The translations under genes and the position numbers were made by a program. Below the pieces are notes generated by a model, which saw only the letters and a list, made by a program, of their open reading frames with translations, had not been told where the DNA came from and made no database searches. This document shows, piece by piece, positions 1 to 6,954 of a DNA stretch of 11,692 bases; within the stretch, counting starts at the first letter, position 1; each line of letters starts with the position of its first letter. Source of the DNA: Anaerolineae bacterium (lineage in GTDB: Bacteria > Chloroflexota > Anaerolineae > Aggregatilineales > Phototrophicaceae); contig JALONY010000037.1 of NCBI GenBank assembly GCA_025454715.1, positions 1 through 11,692 of the forward strand, read 5' to 3'.

Positions 1-824
1 TGCGCCAATTCGGCGCGGGCGGCCTCGAACATCACCTCGACCGGCGCGTCCACGCCCGTCCAAATCTTGAACGCCGCCGCCCCCTGCCGCACCAACATGC
101 CCAAGCCACCGATTCCGCGCCCACCGTGCTGCTCGGCTTGGCGCATCAGGCGGGTTTGGGCAGGGCGGTAAATCATGTCGTAGACCGTCACCCCGTGCGG
201 GAACGGCACACCGTTCACCCACGGCGACTCGTCCACGTCCGGGTGCATCCCGACCGGCGTGGCGTTGACGATGAGCGAAAACCCGCCCTGCTCCGCCGCT
301 TCGTCAAGGGTTTGGGCGTCGGCGCTCAGGCGCGGGTTCATCAGCGACAGGTTGGCCAGCATCGCCCGCGCCCGCTCGAGGCTGCGGTTGACCACCACCA
401 CCTGCGCGCCCGCCTGCGCCAATCCGACCACCGCCGCCCGCGCCGCACCGCCCGCCCCCAACACCAATACCCGCTGGCCAGCGACCGCCACCCCGTGCGC
501 GCTCAGGTCGTCCATCACGCCCGCCACATCGGTATTGGTGCCCATCATCGTCCGCAGGTCAATCGTGTTGACCGCCCCGACCCATTGCGCCAGCGTGTCG
601 GGCACGACGTAGCGCATGGCCTCCTCTTTGTGCGGGATGGTCACGTTCAGGCCGATATAGCCGTGGCGTTGCGGCTCGAGGATGCCCAAGCGCACGATGT
701 CGGGCGGGATGGCCATCTTGTCGTACAGCCAATCCATGCCCAACGCCCGAAACGCGGCATTGTGCATGGCGGGGCTAAACGTGGTGGTCAACGGCCACCC
801 GATGATGCCGACGCGCTGCGTCAT
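1..824 (-). CDS. aroE: Shikimate dehydrogenase (NADP+), 3' end cut by window edge
   Basis: Reduces 3-dehydroshikimate to shikimate with NADPH in the cytoplasmic shikimate pathway. I translated the minus strand by hand from the ATG at 822-824: 274 codons stay open to the left edge with no stop. Family length is about 270-290, so only a few C-terminal residues are missing. Visible motifs: substrate loop FSPAMHN (16-22), NVTIPHK with catalytic Lys66 (60-66), VGAVNT (82-87), NTD with catalytic Asp99, the Rossmann loop GAGGAAR (123-129), NR at 146-147 (the NADP-type position), NATPVGM (187-193), YDMIYRP (215-221) and GGLGMLVRQGA (239-249). The start codon overlaps the aroA stop by 4 bp (ATGA), which implies translational coupling. 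One oddity: the usual HSxSP substrate motif reads TTFSP, so the first serine is Thr15, which keeps the hydroxyl group. Confidence 0.95.
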   Translation of the reverse strand, partial: MTQRVGIIGWPLTTTFSPAMHNAAFRALGMDWLYDKMAIPPDIVRLGILEPQRHGYIGLNVTIPHKEEAMRYVVPDTLAQWVGAVNTIDLRTMMGTNTDVAGVMDDLSAHGVAVAGQRVLVLGAGGAARAAVVGLAQAGAQVVVVNRSLERARAMLANLSLMNPRLSADAQTLDEAAEQGGFSLIVNATPVGMHPDVDESPWVNGVPFPHGVTVYDMIYRPAQTRLMRQAEQHGGRGIGGLGMLVRQGAAAFKIWTGVDAPVEVMFEAARAELA

Positions 825-2137
825 GACGCCTCCGGCTCGTACTCGGTGATGTCGGCCTTGAGGTGCGCCATGATTTTGGCGAAGCCCGGGAACGAGTCGG
901 CGGCGCACGCGGCATCCAAGACGGTCGTCTCGCCCGAGGCCACCAAACCGGCCACCGCCATGCTCATCGCGATGCGGTGGTCGTCGTGCCCGTCGGTCAC
1001 CGCGCCGGTCAGGGTTTGCCCGCCCACGATGCGGAAGCCGTCGCTGGTCTCGGTCACTTGCGCGCCCAGCTTGCGCAGTTCACCGGCCATCACCGCGATG
1101 CGGTCGGTCTCCTTCACGCGCAGTTCCTCGGCGTCGCGCACCACCGTCTCGCCCTCGGCGTGCAACGCGGCCACCATGAAGACCGGAAACTCGTCAATCA
1201 TCCGCACCACCACCTCACCACCGACCTCGGCGGCCTTGAGCTTGGCGTGCTTGATTCGCACCGTCCCGACCGGCTCACCGGCCTCGAGGCCGGTCTCGGT
1301 CACGGTGATGTCCGCACCCATGCCCTGCAACACGTCGATGATGCCGGTGCGCGTCTCGTTCAGGTTGACGCCGGTCAGCGTCACATCGCTACCGGGCACC
1401 AGCGTGGCCGCCACGATGACGAACGCGGCGGACGACGCATCGCCCGGCACGGTCGTATCGAACGGCTTGAGCAACCCACCCGCCCGAACCCGCGTCACGT
1501 TGCCCTCGACTTGCAAATCGGCACCCATCGCGGTCAACATCCGCTCGGTGTGGTCACGGGCGGGCCCGGGCTGGGTCACCACCGTCTCACCCTCGGCGAA
1601 CAAGCCGGCCAGCAGCACCGCGCTCTTGACCTGTGCCGACGCCATCGGCATCTCGTAATGGATGCCCTTCAGCGCGGCGGGCGTGATGGTGAGCGGGGCT
1701 TTGCCCTCGACCGCGGCGATGTTGGCGCCCATGCGCGTCAGCGGTTCGATGATGCGCTTCATCGGGCGGCGGCGCAGTTGCGTGCTGCCGTCCAAGACCG
1801 ACGCGAACGGCTGCCCGACCATGATGCCCGCCAGCAAGCGGATGCCCGTCCCCGCGTTCACGAGGTCGAGCGGCGAGTCGGGCTTGTGCAGCGCCCCGCC
1901 GTGGATGGTCAGCGTGTTCAGGTCGTGCCGGTCAATCTTGACGCCCAAGCGCCGGATGCTGGCCAGCGACGCCTCGGTATCGCCCGCCGCCAGCCAGCCG
2001 CGCACGTGGCTGACGCCGTGCGCCAATGCCCCGAACATCACGGCGCGGTGCGACAGGGATTTATCGCCCGGGACGGGCGTGGTGCCTTGTAGCGGCGCGC
2101 CTGCGCGCACCCGCCAACGCTTATCGATGTTTGCCAT
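821..2137 (-). CDS. aroA: 3-phosphoshikimate 1-carboxyvinyltransferase (EPSP synthase)
   Basis: Condenses shikimate-3-phosphate with phosphoenolpyruvate to give EPSP, the chorismate precursor. The 438 residues match the usual length. Motifs: PGDKSLSHRA with Lys26, Ser27 and Arg31 (23-32), NAGTGIRL (94-101), RRPMKR (123-128), ASAQVKSAVLLAGL (starting at 166), RDHTERML, PGDASSAAF, a MIDEFP segment containing the catalytic Asp, ELRVKETDRI, and DHRIAMS near the C-terminus. The GDKS-SHR form resembles the Bacillus and CP4-type group rather than the E. coli GSKS-SNR form. The glycine in NAGTG corresponds to the position that is alanine in glyphosate-tolerant CP4 enzyme, so tolerance is not predicted from that site. 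The ATG overlaps the end of tyrA by 17 bp, and a GAGAGGCGG-like ribosome site lies about 11 nt upstream inside tyrA. The stop overlaps the aroE start. Confidence 0.96.
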   Translation of the reverse strand: MANIDKRWRVRAGAPLQGTTPVPGDKSLSHRAVMFGALAHGVSHVRGWLAAGDTEASLASIRRLGVKIDRHDLNTLTIHGGALHKPDSPLDLVNAGTGIRLLAGIMVGQPFASVLDGSTQLRRRPMKRIIEPLTRMGANIAAVEGKAPLTITPAALKGIHYEMPMASAQVKSAVLLAGLFAEGETVVTQPGPARDHTERMLTAMGADLQVEGNVTRVRAGGLLKPFDTTVPGDASSAAFVIVAATLVPGSDVTLTGVNLNETRTGIIDVLQGMGADITVTETGLEAGEPVGTVRIKHAKLKAAEVGGEVVVRMIDEFPVFMVAALHAEGETVVRDAEELRVKETDRIAVMAGELRKLGAQVTETSDGFRIVGGQTLTGAVTDGHDDHRIAMSMAVAGLVASGETTVLDAACAADSFPGFAKIMAHLKADITEYEPEAS

Positions 2138-3020
2138 TGCCGTTCATCCGCCTCTCGTATTGGCCATACCACGCCGTGCGCGCCTCGCGAATCGGGGTCA
2201 GCGCATCGACGAGGTGGCTCTCGTCTCTCGAAATCAACATCGTCTCCAACAGCGCCAACTGCACGCGGAACATGGCCAACAAGGTCGCGACCGCCTGCGT
2301 GTTGGTGCCGAGGATGTCGCTCATCATCTTGATGTCCTGCCCCGCCAAGCGCGAGGTATCGCGGAAGCCGCCCGCCGCCAAGTCCCACACGCTGGGGTCA
2401 TCCTCGGCAAAGCGGCGCACCGTCGCCACCAGCGACGCGCTCAGCAGGTACGGCACGTGGCTGATGGCCGCCACCACCTTATCGTGGCGCTCGGCCTCCA
2501 TCTCGACCGGCAACGCCCCGACCGCCTCGATGAGCGCCAATGCCCGCCCCCGCGCCGCTGGAGTGGTGCGGCGGGTCGGGCAAATCACCCACGGGCGGTT
2601 GGCATACAAGAACGGGTCGGCGGCGTCTAGCCCGCTGACCTCCTTGCCGGTCATCGGGTGGCCGCCCACCGCCTGAATGCCGATCGGCAGTTTGCCCATC
2701 GCCTCGCAGATGTCTTGCTTGGTGCTGCCGATGTCGATCAGCAACGTGTTGGAGCGCAACCACGCCCCTATTTTATCGCGTACCATCGACAGAATCACCC
2801 GCACCGGCGCGCACAAAATCACCGTGTCGGCGCGCTTGACCGCCATCCGCAAGTCGTCGGTCGCCTCGTCCACCACCCCGCGCTCGACCGCCTTCTGGCG
2901 GCTGGGCGCGTCGGGCTCGACCGCCACCAAATGCGCCACGTGCGGGCGCAACGCCAGCGCCAGCGACGCCCCCATCAACCCCAACCCGACGATGACCGTT
3001 TGCTGTGAGCTAAAGCCCAT
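2121..3020 (-). CDS. tyrA: Prephenate dehydrogenase
   Basis: Oxidatively decarboxylates prephenate to 4-hydroxyphenylpyruvate, the committed step to tyrosine; cytoplasmic. It has 299 residues, typical of a stand-alone TyrA with no fused chorismate mutase and no ACT domain. An N-terminal Rossmann fold carries GLGLMG (12-17), with acidic Glu35 after the second strand, which suggests NAD rather than NADP. Further motifs are DIGSTK (96-101), GGHPMTGKE with the catalytic-type His121 (119-127), and ISHVP with His188 (186-190), followed by a helical dimerisation half. The ATG at 3018-3020 follows an AGGGG element and lies 25 bp after the aroH stop, so the two are probably co-transcribed. AroH upstream makes its substrate. 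An arogenate dehydrogenase is possible, because this family varies in substrate, but prephenate is the default. Confidence 0.94.
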   Translation of the reverse strand: MGFSSQQTVIVGLGLMGASLALALRPHVAHLVAVEPDAPSRQKAVERGVVDEATDDLRMAVKRADTVILCAPVRVILSMVRDKIGAWLRSNTLLIDIGSTKQDICEAMGKLPIGIQAVGGHPMTGKEVSGLDAADPFLYANRPWVICPTRRTTPAARGRALALIEAVGALPVEMEAERHDKVVAAISHVPYLLSASLVATVRRFAEDDPSVWDLAAGGFRDTSRLAGQDIKMMSDILGTNTQAVATLLAMFRVQLALLETMLISRDESHLVDALTPIREARTAWYGQYERRMNGNGKHR

Positions 3021-3045
3021 AATCCCCTAACCTGCCCGCCTCGCC

Positions 3046-3444
3046 TTACGAGTCGGCCTTTTCGGCGTGCTTGCTGACGAAATCGGGACGTAGCACCGTT
3101 GCCCCGCGCAAATACACATGGACGATGTCGTCCAAGCGTTTTTCGGTGTTCCATTGGATCAGCACCCGAATGCAGCGCTTGGGCGCATTCGGCACGTCCA
3201 CCTCGATCATGCCCAGTAGCGGCACGTTGGCAAACCCGACCCGCCGCGCACCAATCGCCGGAAACGCCGCATTCAGGTCGGGCGTGCTGGTGAAGAACAC
3301 ACTCGCGATATCCTCTTGGTCGATGGCGTTGACCCGCAACAGCTCGGTCATCAACTCCATCACGCACTCGCTAATCGCCTCCGGCGTGTTGTCGCTGGCC
3401 GTCGTCGCGCCGCGCACCCCGCGCACCCGCATAACCCCACTCAT
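3046..3444 (-). CDS. aroH: Chorismate mutase, AroH type (monofunctional)
   Basis: Converts chorismate to prephenate for the tyrosine and phenylalanine branches. The protein has 132 residues from the chosen ATG at 3442-3444; B. subtilis AroH has 127. Numbering from the internal Met at codon 5 (3430-3432) lines up with B. subtilis: Arg7 in RGVRGATT, the STPDLNAAFPA stretch, Glu77 and Arg89 (in KRCIRV) at the Glu78 and Arg90 positions, and Tyr107 in HVYL at the Tyr108 position. The residue matching Cys75 is glycine. I chose the ATG at 3444 because GGAAGGG lies 10 nt upstream. The frame stays open further upstream (to an ATG at 3522), but that extension runs through the terminator hairpin and has no family similarity. 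It is the first gene after the terminator and leads the tyrA-aroA-aroE group. Confidence 0.93.
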   Translation of the reverse strand: MSGVMRVRGVRGATTASDNTPEAISECVMELMTELLRVNAIDQEDIASVFFTSTPDLNAAFPAIGARRVGFANVPLLGMIEVDVPNAPKRCIRVLIQWNTEKRLDDIVHVYLRGATVLRPDFVSKHAEKADS

Positions 3445-3454
3445 CGTCGTCCAT

Positions 3455-3461
3455 CCCTTCC
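3455..3461 (-). promoter_or_regulatory. Ribosome binding site for aroH
   Basis: The minus strand reads GGAAGGG with 10 nt to the ATG at 3444. It supports that start over the longer frame reaching up to 3522, whose start would lie inside the terminator hairpin. Confidence 0.6.
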
Positions 3462-3492
3462 GATTGCCCCGATACCCCGCCGCCCCTGCAAC

Positions 3493-3525
3493 AAAAAAGG
3501 TGCAGAGCGTCATGCTCTGCACCTT
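3493..3525 (-). terminator. Rho-independent terminator between trpA and aroH
   Basis: On the minus strand a perfect 12-bp stem (AAGGTGCAGAGC, loop ATGAC, GCTCTGCACCTT; arms at 3514-3525 and 3497-3508) runs directly into a run of six T, ending at 3493. This is a textbook intrinsic terminator for leftward transcription. The plus-strand side is followed only by CTTCTTC, so rightward termination would be weak. It lies about 270 bp after the trpA stop and about 50 bp before aroH. It could end the trp operon transcript or serve as a conditional attenuator in the aroH leader. Confidence 0.88.
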
Positions 3526-3526
3526 C

Positions 3527-3550
3527 TTCAGGTCGCGGCGTCCGACCGAA
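3527..3550 (-). other. Small hairpin just upstream of the terminator
   Basis: On the minus strand GGTCG pairs with CGACC across a 7-nt loop, and flanking TTC and GAA extend the stem past a one-base bulge. It ends one base before the 5' arm of the terminator. It could be an extra leader element or chance pairing in GC-rich DNA. I found no strong alternative pairing that would open the terminator. Confidence 0.35.
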
Positions 3551-3754
3551 CCTCATGTCGTGTGCCGCGCAGCAGTCAACGCCCCAAACGCCCATCTATG
3601 GCCTTGAAAACGGTAATACACGGCATAGAAAGACGCGAACGAGACCACGCGACAAACGACCTCTCATGAGGAGACTTCGGATGCCTCAAAGCATAACGCG
3701 GGGAGGGGGTACTCGGCAAGGGATGTGCGCCAACTCCTTCAAACTCCGACGTTC

Positions 3755-3797
3755 ATTCGGCCAAACCAACGTCAGGCTTGGCGGTTATTCGGCCAAA
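3755..3797. repeat. 11-bp direct repeat pair after trpA
   Basis: ATTCGGCCAAA occurs at 3755-3765 and again at 3787-3797 on the plus strand. The copies are 32 bp apart, close to three helical turns, and the second copy abuts the trpA stop codon. Similarity extends partly leftward (13 of 15 positions). It could be a paired protein-binding site or the scar of a small duplication. Confidence 0.5.
3760..3782 (-). other. Hairpin downstream of trpA
   Basis: The minus strand forms GCCAAGCC, loop TGACGTT, GGTTTGGC: eight pairs including one G-U. It starts about 15 nt past the trpA stop. No T-run follows, so it is not an intrinsic terminator. It could stabilise the 3' end of the trp message. It overlaps one copy of the 11-bp direct repeat. 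Confidence 0.4.
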
Positions 3798-4604
3798 TCA
3801 CAGCGCGGCGCGAATCGTACCCGCCAGCTTGGCCACCGCCTGCACCCCCTCGGGTGCCACCCGAATCAACGCGCTGGCGACGATGAAACCGTCCATCACC
3901 TTCGAGACCTGCGCGGCTTGCTCCGGCGTGCTGATGCCGAACCCCATCACCAGCGGCAGGTCAATCCGCTCGCGCAGGCGCGCCGCATACTCGGTCAGGT
4001 CGGGCGGCAGCTCGCGGCGGGCACCGGTCGTGCCGGTCACGCTCACCACGTAGATGAAGCCGGTCGCCTTCTGCCCGACCAACGCCAAGCGGGCGTCGGT
4101 GCTGGTCGGGGCGGCAAAGAACACCAGCGCGAGGCCATGTTTTCCCAGCGCGTCGAACCAGTGCGCCTCTTCGGGCGGCAGGTCGGGGCAAATCAACCCG
4201 TCACCGCCCGCAGCCAGCAACTCCGCCGCCAGCCGGTCGGTGCCATACGCCAGCAGTGGGTTGATGTAGCTGAACAGCAACATCGGCTGAGCCACCCCGC
4301 GCCGCCGCAACTCGCGAATCGCCTCGAGGCCGGCCTCGACCGTCACGCCGTTCTCCAACGCGGTCTGTGAAGCGTGCTGAATCACCGGCCCATCGGCCAG
4401 CGGGTCGCTGAACGGCACGCCAATCTCGAACCCGTCCACGCCCAGCTTGCTCATCGCCTCCACCGCGTCGATCGACTCGGCCAGTGTCGGGTAGCCCATC
4501 ATCGCGAACGGCAAGAAGGCCGCCCGCCCTTCCGCTTTGGTACGCTCGAACATGGCCGCAATCGCGGCTTGCCCGGTCACGTCTCGCACAGTCGTCTCGC
4601 TCAT
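3798..4604 (-). CDS. trpA: Tryptophan synthase alpha subunit
   Basis: Cleaves indole-3-glycerol phosphate to indole and glyceraldehyde-3-phosphate, and passes indole to TrpB through the alpha2-beta2 tunnel. It has 268 residues, the standard TIM-barrel length. FEIGVPFSDPLADGP (59-73) holds the catalytic pair Glu60 and Asp71, with the same 11-residue spacing as Glu49 and Asp60 of the E. coli enzyme. PDLPPEE, the VSVTGTTGAR phosphate-loop region and GFGIST are also present. The ATG at 4602-4604 overlaps the stop of the upstream Nudix gene by 4 bp (ATGA). This means trpA translation appears coupled to the Nudix gene rather than directly to trpB. It is the last gene before the 353-bp gap. Confidence 0.97.
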   Translation of the reverse strand: MSETTVRDVTGQAAIAAMFERTKAEGRAAFLPFAMMGYPTLAESIDAVEAMSKLGVDGFEIGVPFSDPLADGPVIQHASQTALENGVTVEAGLEAIRELRRRGVAQPMLLFSYINPLLAYGTDRLAAELLAAGGDGLICPDLPPEEAHWFDALGKHGLALVFFAAPTSTDARLALVGQKATGFIYVVSVTGTTGARRELPPDLTEYAARLRERIDLPLVMGFGISTPEQAAQVSKVMDGFIVASALIRVAPEGVQAVAKLAGTIRAAL

Positions 4605-5041
4605 GGTTCAGGAATCTCCAGTGTCCCCGCGTCTAGGTCATGATAAAACCGGCGCATCACCACGTGTTGGCCAAAGGCCAGCTCGAGGTGCTCCGCCGCC
4701 GCACGGTCGAACAAAGCCATGCCCTGCCCCTCGCCCAGCGTCAGCGTGGTCGGGTCAACCGTCAGCCGCCCGACGTACACGTGATTGTGCACGGTGATGT
4801 CGGGATGGTTGGGCATCGGGCGCTCCTGCACCCACCAATGGCGCAAGGTCAGGCCGGTCAGCCCAAGCTCTTCCTCCACCTCGCGGTGGACGGCTTGCGC
4901 GTGCGTCTCGCCGTCCTCGACCGCGCCGCCGAACAACGTCCACATCCCCGCAAACGGCAAATCGGGCTTGTCGTCGCGCAGTTGCAACAACACCTGACCG
5001 GCGGCATTGACCAACAGCGCAGAAGCGGCTTCGGCAATCAT
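4601..5041 (-). CDS. Nudix hydrolase, substrate unknown, inserted between trpB and trpA
   Basis: A small hydrolase of nucleoside-diphosphate-linked compounds; the physiological substrate cannot be read from the sequence. From the chosen ATG it has 146 residues. A complete Nudix box, GX5EX7REUXEEXGU, occupies residues 39-61 and contains REVEEELGL with the metal-binding glutamates. It follows a QLRDDKPD segment and WTLFGG. The box is intact, so the enzyme is probably active. The ATG at 5039-5041 has GAGGG 7 nt upstream and lies 13 bp past the trpB stop. A TTG at 5060-5062 would add seven residues and overlap trpB by 8 bp, but it has a weaker ribosome site. The 4-bp overlap with trpA places it firmly in the trp transcript. 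Possible roles are general nucleotide sanitation or a pathway-linked role; there is no evidence favouring either. Confidence 0.9.
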   Translation of the reverse strand: MIAEAASALLVNAAGQVLLQLRDDKPDLPFAGMWTLFGGAVEDGETHAQAVHREVEEELGLTGLTLRHWWVQERPMPNHPDITVHNHVYVGRLTVDPTTLTLGEGQGMALFDRAAAEHLELAFGQHVVMRRFYHDLDAGTLEIPEP

Positions 5042-5048
5042 CGGCGCG

Positions 5049-5053
5049 CCCTC
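5049..5053 (-). promoter_or_regulatory. Ribosome binding site for the Nudix gene
   Basis: The minus strand reads GAGGG with 7 nt to the ATG at 5041, just after the trpB stop at 5055-5057. It favours this ATG over the upstream TTG at 5062. Confidence 0.55.
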
Positions 5054-5054
5054 G

Positions 5055-6278
5055 CTAGTCAATCTTCAGCTCACGCATGACGGTATCGAGGTCTTTATCG
5101 CCCCGCCCCGACAGGTTAATCAGCAAAATCGACGACTTGGGCATCGTGGGTGCCAGCTTGAGCGCCTCGGCCACCGCGTGTGAGCTTTCCAGCGCGGGGA
5201 TGATGCCCTCGGTGCGGCTGAGGGTCTGGAGCGCGGCCAACGCTTCCTCGTCGGTGGCGTAGGTGTAGTGGGCGCGCTCGTTTTGGCGCAAGAAGGCGTG
5301 CTCGGGGCCGACGCTGGCATAGTCCAGCCCTGCCGAGATGCTGTGCGTGTTGACGACCTGCCCAGCGGGCGTCTGCATGACGAACGAGCGCGCCCCTTGC
5401 AAGATGCCCGGGCGACCGATGTTCGGGTCGGCGAAGCGGGCGGCGTGTTCGCCACCGGCGATGCCGTGCCCACCGGCCTCCACCCCAATCAGTTCGACAT
5501 CGGCATCATCACGGAAGGCGTGGAACAAGCCGATGGCGTTGCTGCCGCCGCCCACGCACGCCACGCACACATCCGGCAAGCGCCCGGCCTGCTCGAGGAT
5601 TTGGCGGCGCGCCTCGGTGCCAATCACGCTCTGGAAGTCGCGCACCATCAGCGGGTACGGGTGCGGCCCCAGCGCCGACCCCAACAGGTAAAACGTGTCG
5701 CGGACGTTGGTCACCCAGTCGCGGATGGCCTCGTTGACCGCGTCCTTGAGCGTCTTGGTGCCGCTCTCGACCGGCAACACCTCCGCGCCCAGCAATTTCA
5801 TCCGCAAGACGTTGGGTTGCTGGCGGGCAATATCGACACTGCCCATGTACACGTGGCAATCGAGGCCGAGCAAGGCCGACACGGTGGCGCTGGCGACGCC
5901 GTGTTGCCCCGCGCCGGTCTCGGCCACCACGCGCTGCTTGCCCATGCGCTTGGCCAGCAAGGCTTGCCCCAGCGCGTTGTTGATTTTGTGCGCGCCGGTG
6001 TGCGCCAAGTCCTCGCGCTTCAGGTAGATTTGCGCGCCGCCCAAGCGCTCACTCAGGCGCTTGGCGTAGGTCAGCGGGGTCGGGCGACCGGTGTAGGTGG
6101 CCTGCAAATGCGACAGCTCCGCCTGAAACGCGGGGTCGCTCATCGCCTCGAAATACGCGGCGGTCATCTCGTCGAGGGCGGGCACCAGCGTTTCGGGGAC
6201 GAACCGCCCGCCGAACTCGCCATAATAACCACGCTCGTCGGGGACGTTGGTGCTGTTGGCTTGGATGTAGGGCTGCAT
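5055..6278 (-). CDS. trpB: Tryptophan synthase beta subunit (PLP)
   Basis: Condenses indole with serine to give tryptophan, using pyridoxal phosphate. From the chosen start it has 407 residues, close to the roughly 400 of classical TrpB1. Motifs: [13 protein letters not shown] (19-31), GRPTPL (64-69), [15 protein letters not shown] with the PLP-binding Lys98 (87-101), AETGAGQHG with catalytic Glu120 (119-127), the phosphate-binding GGGSNA loop, and NLSGRGDKD near the C-terminus. Offsets from the Salmonella numbering (Lys87, Glu109) are a constant 11. The ATG at 6276-6278 has a strong GAGGAG site 9 nt upstream. The frame is open further upstream to 6380, but that lies within trpF and is not family-like. 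The gap to trpF is 13 bp. This is the TrpA-partner type, although trpA itself lies one gene away. Confidence 0.97.
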   Translation of the reverse strand: MQPYIQANSTNVPDERGYYGEFGGRFVPETLVPALDEMTAAYFEAMSDPAFQAELSHLQATYTGRPTPLTYAKRLSERLGGAQIYLKREDLAHTGAHKINNALGQALLAKRMGKQRVVAETGAGQHGVASATVSALLGLDCHVYMGSVDIARQQPNVLRMKLLGAEVLPVESGTKTLKDAVNEAIRDWVTNVRDTFYLLGSALGPHPYPLMVRDFQSVIGTEARRQILEQAGRLPDVCVACVGGGSNAIGLFHAFRDDADVELIGVEAGGHGIAGGEHAARFADPNIGRPGILQGARSFVMQTPAGQVVNTHSISAGLDYASVGPEHAFLRQNERAHYTYATDEEALAALQTLSRTEGIIPALESSHAVAEALKLAPTMPKSSILLINLSGRGDKDLDTVMRELKID

Positions 6279-6287
6279 ACGATAAAT

Positions 6288-6293
6288 CTCCTC
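6288..6293 (-). promoter_or_regulatory. Ribosome binding site for trpB
   Basis: The minus strand reads GAGGAG, 9 nt before the ATG at 6278, and it overlaps the trpF stop codon (6292-6294). It decides the trpB start in favour of 6278 over the upstream in-frame ATG at 6380. Confidence 0.75.
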
Positions 6294-6954
6294 ACTGTCC
6301 TTTGGCTTGGCGGATGAACCGCACCACTTTATCGGGGTCTTTGCGCCCCGCTTGCTCTCCCTCGACGCCGCTGGCGACATCGACGCCCCACGGCTGAACG
6401 AGGGCGACTCGCTCGGCCACCGTGTCGGGCGTCAGGCCACCGGCCAGCATCAGGCGCGGCACGCTCTGGCGCACCCAGCGCGCCAATTCGACCTCGGCGG
6501 CCACGCCCGTCCCCCCATACTCGCCGGGCACGCTGGCGTCCAGCAACGTGGACGGCAGGCGCGGGTCGGTCGGGAAGGTCGGCGCGAACTCGTCGAGGTC
6601 GAGCGCGGCCATCTGCGCGCTGGGCGGGCGCAACGCCTTGAACGCCACCCCGCGCAACTCGCGCACCACCGCCCCCGACTCATCGCCGCTGAGCTGCACC
6701 GCATCGAGGCCGACCGTATGCACTGTCTCGCTGATGTCGCCGACCGTGGCGTTGACGAACACCCCGACCATCAACGGCGCGGCCTCGCCCAGCACCCCGC
6801 GCACCGCCGCGACCAACCCCGCCGCCTGAGCCGGCGTCACGTAGCGCTTCGACTTCGGGTAAAAGTTCAGCCCGAGCATATCGGCGCCCGCCTGCGCGGC
6901 AAACAGCGCGTCTTCGGGCGTCGTCACCCCGCAAATCTTGACCATCACGCTCAT
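6292..6954 (-). CDS. trpF: Phosphoribosylanthranilate isomerase
   Basis: Amadori rearrangement of N-(5-phosphoribosyl)anthranilate to CdRP, the third step from chorismate. It has 220 residues, a normal monofunctional length. The general-base Cys8 lies in VKICGVT (5-11), [10 protein letters not shown] spans 27-36, and the general-acid Asp138 lies in LLDAS, followed by YGGTG (145-149). AGGLTPDTV and GVDVASGVE near the C-terminus form the phosphate site. The family's usual VQLHGDE reads VQLSGDE (85-91). The ATG at 6952-6954 overlaps the trpC stop by 4 bp (ATGA). An internal Met at codon 4 would match the common family start MVKICG and cannot be excluded. Confidence 0.95.
   Translation of the reverse strand: MSVMVKICGVTTPEDALFAAQAGADMLGLNFYPKSKRYVTPAQAAGLVAAVRGVLGEAAPLMVGVFVNATVGDISETVHTVGLDAVQLSGDESGAVVRELRGVAFKALRPPSAQMAALDLDEFAPTFPTDPRLPSTLLDASVPGEYGGTGVAAEVELARWVRQSVPRLMLAGGLTPDTVAERVALVQPWGVDVASGVEGEQAGRKDPDKVVRFIRQAKGQ

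Larger units (their letters stand above)
3445..3797. other. 353-bp intergenic region between trpA and aroH
   Basis: This is the only stretch of more than 35 bp without a gene. On the minus strand it holds, in order: an 11-bp direct repeat and a hairpin immediately after trpA, a short CCTC/GAGG stem near 3660-3671, a small hairpin at 3527-3550, the terminator at 3493-3525 and the aroH ribosome site. I found no T-box consensus, no tRNA and no leader peptide rich in Trp, Phe or Tyr codons. The best promoter-like hexamer is TTGACT (3574-3579, minus strand), but the matching -10 position (ATGAGG or CATGAG) is poor, so no promoter is called. Confidence 0.7.

Noticed and set aside
126..1658. A long open frame on the plus strand across aroE and aroA, with others opposite aroA, trpB, trpC/trpD and trpD/trpS
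   Set aside because: They lie antisense to clearly recognisable genes, are rich in Arg, His, Ala and Pro as expected from GC-rich complementary frames, and show no family motifs.
821..2137. Glyphosate-tolerant CP4-like EPSP synthase
   Set aside because: The overall motif style is similar, but the key position in NAGTG is Gly, where the tolerant CP4 enzyme has Ala.
3551..3579. Promoter-like TTGACT hexamer before aroH
   Set aside because: The -10 position at 16-17 bp spacing reads CATGAG or ATGAGG, a poor match, so I could not support a promoter.
3371..3595. Minus-strand 74-codon frame through the terminator, a possible leader peptide for aroH
   Set aside because: It has few Trp, Phe or Tyr codons and no clustered regulatory codons, and it runs on into the aroH gene in another frame, so it does not look like an attenuation peptide.
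3493..3797. T-box or tRNA-sensing leader before aroH
   Set aside because: No match to the T-box core or a specifier-loop pattern was found by eye, although the terminator would fit such a device.
3555..4370. Plus-strand open frame covering the trpA-aroH gap and much of trpA
   Set aside because: Its larger part is the antisense shadow of trpA, it has no recognisable domain, and its start lies in the structured leader region.
6279..6380. N-terminal extension of TrpB by 34 residues
   Set aside because: It lies inside trpF, lacks TrpB similarity, and a strong ribosome site precedes the ATG at 6278.
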